From Helopsaltes ochotensis (lineage: Eukaryota; Chordata; Aves; Passeriformes; Locustellidae), in the NCBI GenBank assembly GCA_013400155.1, contig VXBM01000776.1:1-64000 (forward strand): a DNA stretch of 64,000 nt, read 5' to 3'. The notes beneath the pieces are model-generated. The model saw nothing but the letters and a program-made list of their open reading frames with translations, was not told where the DNA came from and ran no database searches. Below, one piece after another: positions 24,512-36,500 of this stretch. The position numbers and the translations under genes were made by a program. Each line of letters opens with the position of its first letter. The first letter of the stretch is position 1.

Positions 24512-27500
24512 CTAGGAAAAGGAGACACCTGCTGAGTATGAAGCATGGCATATAAAGCTTGTGCACCAGTCTGTACCCTTGTATGACAAGGATGTTGGTT
24601 GTTTAAGAAAAGACAGGATCTTCTGATAAAAATATATCCTTTCTAAATGGATATGATTTCTTCCTTGAAAAAAATATAAACATCATTTCTTACAAATCCT
24701 TCCTTTTCTGGCATGCATTTATAGATTGGTTTTCTTTAAAAAAAAGAATGCTTTATAAAATACATTTATAAATGTAAAACTTCCCTGAATATAAAACCCT
24801 GGCAAGAAAATTACAACTGGCAAAAGGGAATGGCTTTGTGAGCAGGAGCTCTTGCAAGTTTTGCCATGGTCCTGGAGTAAATTTGGACTCAACAGGGAGA
24901 GAGGCATCAAAGGGAGGATCAGAATGAACTGCTGTAATGTAGGAGAAGGAGGCTGTCTGATCCTTAGGGCTTTAAAAATTATTATTATTATTTTACTATT
25001 ACTATTATTACTATTTTAATATTTTTAACGGTAATGGCTACTTTTCTGCTTTTAGAGACACTGCAATAGAGGAATAGTTAATTGTTTTCATAGGCAGAAC
25101 TAAATAGGTACCAACACATGTGAAGACAGCATTAAAAATCTGTAGATAAATTACACACATCAGGTAATAGCAAATAGTGCCAATACTGATATGCAAGGCC
25201 TGCTCTATTGACTATACTCTGCCTACAAAAAAGAACGGCTTCTCAGGCATTGAGTATGTGAACTTTAGACTGGAAACTGAAACCTCTCAGCTGTAAACAG
25301 CACAAAGGGAGCCAGCATTTCATTCCTAACTAAAAATTCCCTCTGGTGAGGTGGTACACTTCAACAAGTGCATGGAAGCACCCCTTCATGAAAAGGTGAG
25401 GAGAAGCCCACATCCACACATGTCCCTCTGCACAGGGATTACCTGGACTGATGCCAAGCACAGGAATCAGTCTTAATTCCCTCTCCCAGGCCAAATGGAT
25501 ACTAGTCTTTAGCCTTTGACAAGACAGATGGCTGAAATTCCCTGCACAGCTTCTCTGGTACCCAGCTCTTCTATTACATTTAAAGTCTTTCCCAAGCATG
25601 CAAGACCACTCTGGGTTTGTATCAATCCAGTTAAAAGAGCAGTTGGCATGAAAATATCCATTACCATTAGGCAACACAGACTGAAGCTGATGAACCGGAC
25701 CACTTCTGATAATTCTGGCTTTTTTTTTTTTCCAGGGGTGGGGGGAGTCGGGGGGGGTGTGGTTACTTGGTGATTGGATGGTTGGTTGGGGTTTTTTAGT
25801 GGGTTGGGTTTGGGGTTTTGGGGGCTGGTTGGTTTTTGTTTGTTTATTTGTTTTAGAGGGACATTGAGTTGGAGATGGCAATACTTCTTACTTTTTACTG
25901 ATTTCAGCTAACCAAACAAAAAATAGCTTTTCTGCTCATCTATACTTCAACTCTTCTCAGTATTAGATTACATTAACCCAGTTCAAGATCAGGTTATTCA
26001 TTAATGTCTGGTAATGTTTCTCCAAGCAAAAGGCATTAGCTCACTTAGCTCATTGCCAAGCTTATGTTTACTTTTATGTCCAGAGAACATATTTATAACT
26101 GGCATGGGTGTACTGGAGATGATCACAAACAGCCTTATTTATGTTTCACTTTTCTCTTTGTTTAACTCCCCTCCATTTATCTGACCAACAGACATTTTAA
26201 ACAACAATTTATGTTCTAGTGTTTTTACTGTGCTTCAGTTTACTTCCCAGAGCCCCAAACACTTTGCATGGGGAAGGTGGAGTATATGTTTCAAAAGGCT
26301 GCTGGTTATTCTTCTTGAGAAGGTCTTGTCATCCAAATGAAGAAATTACCCTAACAATCAACTAATCGTGGCCTCCTATTATTTTCTGACACCATTTTTA
26401 ACCTACGGGCCTGATACAGCCATTTGTTAGAATACTTCTTATTTTAGGAATGTCGCAATAGAAACTCTGTGCATAGAATCTTGGCCTTTCATTTTCCCTT
26501 CACACAAGTTTCACCTTTCTAAGATGCTGCTTAATCATGCAGAGCTTATGCTAATTTCTGCCTAAAAATCGGTCTCTAGTTAGTTACTGAATTTCATGCA
26601 AGAAACATACCTCATCTTCTGTAAGAGATGGATCTTCCTCTCGAGACTTGTAAGACACTGAACTAAGCCTCTGTAGAAAAGGAAGAAAGAAAGAAAATAA
26701 AAGGCTCATTACCCATCAACAGGGTGAAATCTATAACAAAACCCTCCCATTATAATCAATACATTATATTTTACGGTCATTTGCTCTCAAGTTCCATTAT
26801 ACATAGCTAATATCCCCACTATTCAGAGTACCTCTCTGGAGATAACAGCCCTGAGGTTAGTAAAGCTTTTTAATGTATCTGCTCATGTCCTGACCTGAAG
26901 AAGGTAAAAATAATGTAATGGTTAAAACAAACTGCACCACTGTATCCCTGCCTTTACCCTTCTTATGAAGAGTCTGCAAGAGGCTTCTGAACAATTACAA
27001 GTCAACTGCTGCGATACACCAGCTGCTCTTTCACAGGATTTTCAGATACGCTTTTAGATGACAAAAGAACAATACTCCGCTGACACCTTCTGGATGATTG
27101 TTATCCTTCGTTCTGTAGATCCTGGACGTGCTGCATGGCAGAGCTGTGTCCTCCACCCCTGGAATGCAGTCCCTGTGCAGAGGTGCTCAGCAGACTGGCC
27201 TCACAACCACTCAGACCTGCTGCAACCCACCCTGAGCTGGAGCCAGGTCACACAGCAGAGTCACTGAAGGATGGAGGGCTTGGTTTGGTATCAAGTCTAA
27301 TCTCAAGCATCTAAAGTGCTTCAGGTGTAAAACAGGTCATGAAGCATTGGACAAAAAGCGTTTTGCTCTTATGAAAAAGGCCTCCGGACCTTTACAACAA
27401 CAAAGACCCTGCTGCTACACAGCAGCTGTGGGATGCTTCCTTCCTGGGGCAAGAAGGCTTTGCTGGACTCCTGCTCCACAGTGATTCAAAGGGACCCTTC

Positions 27501-30500
27501 CAGCACTGTAAAAGGCTGTATTTTGGACTTTCACACAGCTTCTCCAACTAAAATACTTCATACCTCCTCCTGTGCAAGCCAACATAGAGGACTAGAGCTA
27601 TTTATAGCACAGTCAATAAAATACCACTTCCAGGCACACAGAACTTGTTTGTTTTTTATTTTTATTCCCAGAGGCTTATTGTGATAGATTCTTTTCTCCT
27701 TCCATTTTCTTGTTGTTTTTCCTTCTGTAAATACCAAACTTCACGTTCCTGGGCACTTCTGACAGACCCTGGCCCAAAGTATGCTAAAGTTCTGCCTGTT
27801 GCTCCTGAAAAGCTTCCCTCACACTGACAAACTCCCTCACATCTTTCTCACAGACTGGAGAACAGTGCTCTTTAACCCGTGGTTTGTTTACTTAAAGAGA
27901 AAAAAAAAAAAGGAAAGGATAAAAAAAGGAAAAGTTCAAATATATTTTGGTTTTGTATTAGATCTGCTTCTCTACAGCAACTTAGTTTAGTCTTTACTAC
28001 TTGCAACACTGTTTTTTATGCTGGGGAGTAAGCTACTAATTTCATCCTCACACATTAAAACAAGCATGTGCTCATAAAATTCCTCAGTGATTTTTATGCC
28101 ATCACTGTGTCTATAAGCACCATGTGTCAGGACCCCTTTTACAGCTTCCCACTCAAGTACTGATAAATACCCCAGGGTGTTTACCATCCTGTGCTGTTCC
28201 ACTGTATATAGCATTCTTTCTTCTAAATGTGAAGCTTGTGACAATTTTGGAGGATACTGTTATCTTGGAAACTTAAAAAAATCCCACTTGCCCTTAAACA
28301 TTTTGTACCTAGCAACATTTTAAATTATGCTGAAACCTCAACGGTAGCAACACAAACAACAGGTGTCCTTATTTGCCTTCCACTCTCCTTTGGTTCCTCC
28401 ACAGCACTTGATTTTCTGCTCTTTGGCTCAGCTGCTCCTGACTCTCACAAGAACAAGGAGAACATTCTTCTCTGGTGCATTTGTAAGAGATGCTTTGCCC
28501 ATCCTCAGGCTGTGCAAGGCTGGAATCAGATGGCAGCAGCCACATGGACACACAGAGAACATTTCTACTGGTGCTCACTCTGGAAAGACCTGGGTGAAAA
28601 AGGAGATCCATACTTCCCGTTTAAATAAAAGAATGAACTAAAGCCATCTATTCTGCTTTTTCAGTATTATTAGAAGAACTATGTTCAAGGTTTTGCAGGT
28701 GACAGAGGCCTGTAAGAGGCTTTCTACTATTAAAGGTGTTTTTCTTCACCAAGTCCTTCCAGAGGATTTGGCAGGGCCACAGCCAGAAACCAGTTTAGGT
28801 AAATTTTCATTCATCATTGCACACCTGGCTCTTAAAAGGATGCTTTGTTGTTTTCATGCTGTTATATATGGGAATGGTCTCTGGCTTGGTCCACCTAGAT
28901 TGGTGTGCCTCAGGGACCGGCATGGGCTGGGGATCACCCTGACCGCTCTCTTTTAGATGGTGAGGCTGAAACAGCTTGGACAGTCTGCTCTCTCTGTTGG
29001 CAGGTACAAGCCTTGGTTACACAGGTGCCTCCCTGCCTGTCCCTTCCTTGTGCCCTCGTTATAGTGAGGCAGACTTGCATGACGTACACACCACCTCTGT
29101 CTTCATCAGGGCCAGGGCAGAAGGTTGAAGAGTTTGGGATACAGATGTCATGCTTAAATAAGCAGCTAAGTAGACTCATAGAAGAAGCAAAACGAGAAAC
29201 TGCTGTGGGGTCTAACTAAAAAAGTTACCAATGTAACATTCATTTATTTCCATGAACATCTTGGCTTTGGTTGCTGAAAAAAACAGGCATTGCTCTGCAT
29301 TGCTTGAAGCAGCAAAATAAAGGGAAAAATTATCATCATCACAACAGAAAAACAATCCCACAGCCACCTCCCCCCACAATGCCAACAATAATGACATTTA
29401 TATATTCCATCAATTACCATCTCCAGCTCTGCTGCAGCTGTAGCTCTCAAGGACAGGACAGGCACACACCTCGATGCATAATGCATGCACCCAGCAGCGA
29501 GCACGGGAATGATCTGATGCTGCCCAAGATGTAACTCGGGGTGGCTTCAGCTCTGAATAAATTTTAATTAGACAAACACCTTTTTTCTGGCACTTAAGGG
29601 ACTGCATGTGTCATCTCTTGATTAATCCTTCAAAACCTGAACCATTTTAATCAATTCCCACTCTTTGCAGTTACTGACACCGCATACATGGTGTGCTGGG
29701 GAGCTACAGAGCAGCAAAGGCTTTTCCTTTGTATCAGTGCCTGGGAAACACAATTACTTTCTGCTAGTCTTTTCACACCTGGTAGGAAAAATGCCACTGT
29801 TAAGCCAAGCTGTTTATCTAAAAGTTTAATTAGAAATTACTTATGGCTGGAATGTGGGAGGGGGGAATGTTGCTGGATTATTTTTGTTGACAATCACATC
29901 TTAATTTTTTATTTAATGAGCTCATTATTTGTAAAAATGTGCACTGAAGAATCTAGCTAAACAATTTTTATACTGCAAAAAGTCTTCAGTTTATTCATTT
30001 GGACTCTATTGTGCTTTACAAGTTACATGGTTAGCTATTTATCTAACAAGATATTCTTCTGCCTTCTTCCTGGATTACTGAAATTCTTCAAATAAGAGAA
30101 CAACCAACAACAAGTAACAATACCTCAGCTCTGCTGTGATTTTTCACATAAATTTACATTAAAAAGTCACATTGCATCTTAAGAATTTTTTTTTGAAATT
30201 TTCATGAATACATACCTAATATTATTTGATGACTTGGACACCGAAAATCTGCCAAACCTACAGTTCTTTCATTCACAATTAATGAGAAGATATCTAAACA
30301 TTCTGAAAAATGCAAACTCAACAGTTTATGAAAAGTCTCTGCTATGATCTGAATGCATCCCTAAAATGACTTCCAATAAAAAACTACAAATGGGAAAAGA
30401 AACTGTTGAAAATGTCATAATTCTATTTTTTCAAGAGATTTGCCACAACTTGTTCCTAGGGAGAAAGTATCAGCTGCTGAGAAAACTTGACTTTTGGCTG

Positions 30501-33500
30501 TGATTTCAGCACTTAGAAATTCCTTACACTCTGTTTATATGTGACATACTGAATTTGACAAATACAAAAGCGTACAGCTGCAATCTCTCTCTCTTTATAT
30601 TTCTCTCTCCTACAGCAAAAGACAAAGTGAGTCACTTTGAGCAGGTGCCCAACACTTGCACAGTCAAGGTGGCCCAATGAAGGAGACACTTCTAAAGTAA
30701 GGACATTCACCAAGTCTGCCCCTCTCTCCCTTTCGTAAACGGCAGTTTCCTTAGAAAAAAAATAAGAGAGGGCTTAAAAACAAGACACAGATGCTGACAG
30801 AGATACTGGATGCCCTTTGTATAATTTCCACAAGTATAATGCCATCAAACAAAGGAACAGAGGCTTCCTATGGAATTCCTGGATAATTTTTGGAAAAAGC
30901 CTTATGTACTGTGTAGCTGCAACAATCAAATATACAGGTGGCAACAGAATGAGCATACGTCTCTAATGCAAAGATTATACTATACATGATCATATTTCCA
31001 TTTACAGTCTTGTTTCATCTTGAGTGGGTTTTTCCCTGGGTTTTTTTTCGTTTGTTTGTTTGTTTGTTTTGTTTTGGGGGTTTTTTTGGGTTTGGGTTTT
31101 TTTTTTTTGTTACTGAAAAATAAAATCCTTTCCCACCCATATGTTCACTATCATTATTTGGCTGTTTGATGAGGACAAATATTTACAGTATTTACCTTTT
31201 CTGGTTTACTCGCTCCTTCTGTCACTTCTTCTTCCACTTCTTTTTCTTGCACATTCTCATTTTCATCAAGAAGTTTCATGGGTACTGGAGGAGGAAGCTC
31301 ATCCTCTACATCTGGTGTGTTGTCAAGAGGACTTTCTGAATTTGCACTTTGGCGACTCTTCTTATTTCTGTCAACAGATGCATATTCTGCTGACTCAATT
31401 CTGCACTCAGGAATCTGATTCTGACCTTCAGAAACTGTCAGTGACTTGCTGTTAGAGTTCCCTTCCATGCTGACTACTGCTCCAACATCTTTAATTTCCT
31501 TCACAGTTTCATACAAGCAGTCTTCAACTATGTTCTCCTGAGAGGAGCTGTCTTTCAAGACTTCATAAGGCCCTTCCATTCCAAGACCTTGATCATTTTC
31601 TGCATTTCTAGATGAGATGATATTTTCCATGGGGTTATTAGGGGGAATACTGGGTAGTTCCCGGCTCTGGTGACATTTTATAGACTTTCCAAGACTATCC
31701 TGCTGATCTAGTAGATCAGATGTCTGTACTTCTTCATAAGGCTGGATACAGGCAGCTGTACTGTCCTCAGAAAGAACTAAAGAAAATTACAGAGAAGTAT
31801 TACAAAGGCATAACTAAAAGGTGTGATTTGGTACTCTCTACATCACTTTGTTTTTATGACATGCTGGAAAGGATAAATGATACTAATGCCTGGAAATGCC
31901 TAGTGATTAGCATGCTTTTTGCTTATCAAAAGGCTTCAGCTACAGACATTTCTGCTCTCTACTAGTAAAATATCTTTCTCACAACATCTAAAATAGTCTG
32001 TACACCATATAAGTCACATTATATGGCAACAGCATTCAGTGTCAGAACAGGGAGTGGGAGGTTAGCTGTGCATGGATATTCAGCTGCCTTGTACTCAGTT
32101 TCACTGAATGATTACAGCGTGCTCAGTAGTCTCAGATGGGAAACAGGTGGGAGGCCTCAAACCCAAGTGCCTTAAAAAAAATCCTCGTAAGATTTTCCTC
32201 TTTGCATTTCCCCGTTCTTTGGAACCAAAAGGAAAGTGTTCTTTATTCCTCCCCACCATCCCTCAGCTTGTTTAACATGCTGGCCAAATTCTCCTTGGAA
32301 TTGCACTTCGCTCAGCCCTCCCTGCACGCTACACCAGAAGCTCCTCACCAAAGGCTGAGCCACACTTCTCTTAGTCTCGCAGCACATAATGTAGGCTGAC
32401 AACCTACTAACGAGCTGGCCGTGTGCACAAGAGAGAAGACTAGACTTCAGAAGGTAGTGTTATGCAGAACATGTTGCTTTAGGTCCCAGAAGTGGGCCAC
32501 GTGTCATTGTCACTAGAGGGTATTAGGGACTGAAGTGTATGGGGCTTCTCATCTTACACCACACGTGTGACATTTGCATTCATTCATGGACATATTTCAA
32601 GCATGTTTCAAGCACGGTAGGTAACTTTACCTCACACTATTTCTTTAAAAAATCATTTCTGAACAGCTTTACTTTTCCTAGTACAGTTCCTAAGGCACTC
32701 TCTCAACAAAAAAACCCCCATTCTGTGTCCTTCAGTGTGTTTGACATGGTGATGGAAGTGTTGCCAAAGCAATCAATGCCCTTGATCTGGTCGTTGCCAT
32801 GGACATTGCTTTCTCTTGTGTTCAGGGCATGCAGACACAGTCAGCACCTGCAGGGAGCCATACCCTGACTGCAAAACTCAGGACAGAACTGGATGTGAAA
32901 GATGGTAATCACAGAATGGGAGATGGGAGTTTTGCCTTTCTGGTCCCCGACTCTAGGGACTGCTGTGCTGTGCTGGGCACCCTTACAGAACCCAGAAAGC
33001 ACACACCCTGTTCAGGCTGGAGGGGATAATCAAAAACAATGAGACCTCAAGCTTCTGTGCTTCTGTGGTTATAGGTAGTAGCACAGAAGGGGCTGGTGTA
33101 GCGGAAGGGTTGGCACAGATAAGACAATGCTTAGGGAGGTTGGGTAAAGGGAAAAAACACAGCATTTGGTGGTTCTGCTTCCATAGCCCTGCCCCTGCTC
33201 AAAAAGCTAGCAGAAACAGTAATAAAAAGAACTATTTCAAAAAAAAGTGCATAAAGTATAAGTAAGAAATTAAAGCACGGGGGTTCCTGTTATTCAGAAG
33301 GGCTATTATGCAGAGTGTAAGCTGAGTATAATATCAGACAGTCTGAAAACTGTCTGCTGGTTGATGGCAGCAGCTCTGACAGCTGCACATGTGGTGACTC
33401 ATAGCAGAGAGAAATACTTCCATTCTGCAGGGCTTTGCTCTGCACATCAAGTCCCTCAGGGGAGGGACCACACACCTACATACACAACAAGCCAATGGAT

Positions 33501-36500
33501 GGGAACAGCAATTAGCTGCAAAAACAAAGTTTAAAAATTACTTTGGATACTTGTCTCTAAAGGGTGAAGTCTGAATAGCTTAGCCTCTGGTTGCAGGAGA
33601 TGAGGAGAGAGCTCTAAGTTGGAGTGCAGCCCCTGGTGTTGGTGATAGTGTGAAGACAACAGTTGGCTCCCAGTGGCTCTGAGCTGAGAGTGAGTTTATT
33701 TTTAGGTGCAGCTGAGTAAAATATTTTCCAGTGATACTTCAGGGTGAATCATTTTGAGTGTTCAGCAAAACAAAGACTAAGGAAAAAAAAGGAAGCCTAT
33801 TTATGTTGCCTGTTTTCTAAAATATAAAAATATAAGTGACAGCACAGCACAGGACTGTGACCCAAAGCTGTAATCCCTGGAGGAGGACCTGAAGTATTTC
33901 CACAGCCTCCTGGAGCACTTTTGAAACTCTAAGGTGCAACTTCATTTTCTGAGGTTATCCCAGTTCCATAGCTTACCAAGATTAGAGAAGGTCATCTGCC
34001 TGATGACCTGCTCAATCCGCAGGTATGGCTGGGTGACCCAGGAGAGGACCTCAGCATTTCCCAGTGTTGGCTGCCATGGAGGACTGGGAGCAGGGGCGTA
34101 GGCCTGTGCCAGAGCACGGCCAGTAGTGAAGGGGAGATGCAGCCTAAACCACCCCCATCTCCATGAGATGATCATTTCCATTGACTTCCCAGAAAGGCAA
34201 ACGACTTTGTGGCATTGTTTAACTTGGCTGTAAGTTCTGTGTGATCTGGTGTCAGATCCTGCAGAGGTGTGCAGTGTTCAGACACATGGCTTGCCTGCGT
34301 GCTTGGAAAGCTGATGGCTGGAAACCTGAAACCTGAGGGATCACCAGCATGCAGCTAAGGTGGGAGCTGTGAGCACTGGGGCAGTGCCGCTGGCTCATCC
34401 CACCCGCAGGGGCTGCCACTACTCACCCTCACCGTTGCTGAGTGCTCCGTTCTGTTCACTGTTTGGGGGAGGCTCTGTAGCTGAACTTGTGATGGAATGG
34501 CTGAAAACCTCCTTCTCGGAAGGCTGCAACACAAATCAGTGACCACTGGATCAGAATAAATGTTCGTGTGAATACACATGCAACGAGTTTCATTCTCATC
34601 TCTGGAGCTCTGACCCACAGGTAATATTGGCAGGAGAACCAAACCATGCCAGATTCAAAGATTTAAGTGCCTGTGTTTACAGATGTTAAAAAGAAATAGA
34701 TGCAAAGATGTCCAGAGTAATTTCCTTTTCAAGCTTTACGGTAATAGATGTTACTATGGCTTTAACCCGTGAGAATACAGCAGCTGACAAAAGGTACACT
34801 GCCCTTGAGCTGCAACTGGAGTGAATCAAGGCTGGAGTACAGTGATGGCAGAAAGGGCACTGAGAAAGTGCAGATTATCAGGATCTACACAAGTTTTCCT
34901 CCTCTTCCTGTTCTGCAACTTTTAAAGTTTCCCATGCTCAACCATCTTGAAATTCCTGAGCTATTTTCTAATCCCTTGTATTTTGCAAGGAGCTTGGTAA
35001 AAACCAACCACAAGACAGGCACAAGCTGCCAGAAATAAATACTTACCACATTCATCAGATTTTCATGATCTCCATTCTGATTTTTGGCCTTCTTTTCCCT
35101 TAATGAAAAAGGCACATGAATTTTTACTACAAATTATGCTAATATACAAATGCCAATCATTCACAGACCTTACACTCCTGCAGGGAACAGCACTATGATT
35201 CACAATAATATTGAAAATGGAATAACTGAAAATTCTTAAAGGAATTGGTATGACCTCTGTGTAAAAACACCACTGAGGCAGAATGGTGATAAACATAACT
35301 GAAGAGGGACAACAAACACACAAAACCCTTCTTCTCACTCAGCGTAAGATCACAGTGAGAAGTGACTGATGATAATTGCAATATAATGAAAATAATTATG
35401 TAGGGACAGGACATGGGGGATTGGCTTCAAACTGAAAGGGAGTAGATTTAGATTAAATATTAGAAAAAATTCTTTACTGTGAGGTTGGTGGGACACTGGA
35501 ACAAGTTGCTCCAAGAAGCAATTACTTGTGGATGCTGCATCCCTGGTAATGTTCAAGGCCAGGCTAGACAGGGCTCTGAGCAACCTGCTGTAGTGAAACG
35601 TGTCCCTGCCCATGACAGGGAACTAGGTGATCTTTAAAGTCCCTTCCAACCCAGGCCATTCTATGATTCTATGATAATAAAAATATTATTCTTCAATTTA
35701 ATCTTATCTGAAATTCTCATATATACATTCTAGTGACAGATTACTTAGGAAGTCCCTTAAAATGTGTCAGTAAATGTTTGTATCCTATGAGGAATTAGAA
35801 AAGACCAACAAAATCCAGATAACTTCCACTAAAAATGCTACTCAAACTGATAATAAGCCTGAGCAGTTCAAAAAGGCGTACAAATTTCATAGCAGCAGGG
35901 GTCTGCATTTTTAAAGGAATCCCATTTCCCTGGGTCCTTCATAGGAGTCTAAGTATGGATCACATTTCCAGTTTCTGCCATTTGGGAAATACAGCTCTTA
36001 TTCAGAAATACGGCAATAATGTATGAGGCAAAATTAATGTTAGTCCTTCCCCTAGATGAAAACTCAGATAAAAAGGTGAGAAAATATTGACAATATGAAT
36101 TTTTTGCTTCTTCTAAAGTCTGCAGTGAACTGTACTTCCACATTAGGAACTGTTAGAATTTTACCTAATTGGAAAATAACAAAACAGCAAGTAAGCATGC
36201 ACCAATGCAGAGCAGAGAAAGTTAAAAGCTGGATTTCCTCTCTGGAAGTTTTTCTGACTCTGATATTTTAGAAAGAGTAAATTTTATTAAGTTTTCTATG
36301 TCCTCATCCATTTTTGAAGAGTAAGCCAGGAAGAAATTCTGCACAATTGCATTTATGCATAAACAACCTGCCCTACAGAATGACCTGAAACAAAAGATAC
36401 TATGTCCAAACTAGCAACACAAGAATTTATTAAAAACCATCACCAGAGTATTTCAGGCAATGTATCTCTGTAACTGCAAAGATTACTCCATGTTTTGACC

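Noticed and set aside
25330..25881. 183-codon minus-strand ORF, the longest in the window
   Set aside because: Its first part is proline, threonine and lysine from the G/T-rich tract read on the other strand. It lies wholly inside a PAG1 intron and matches no family.
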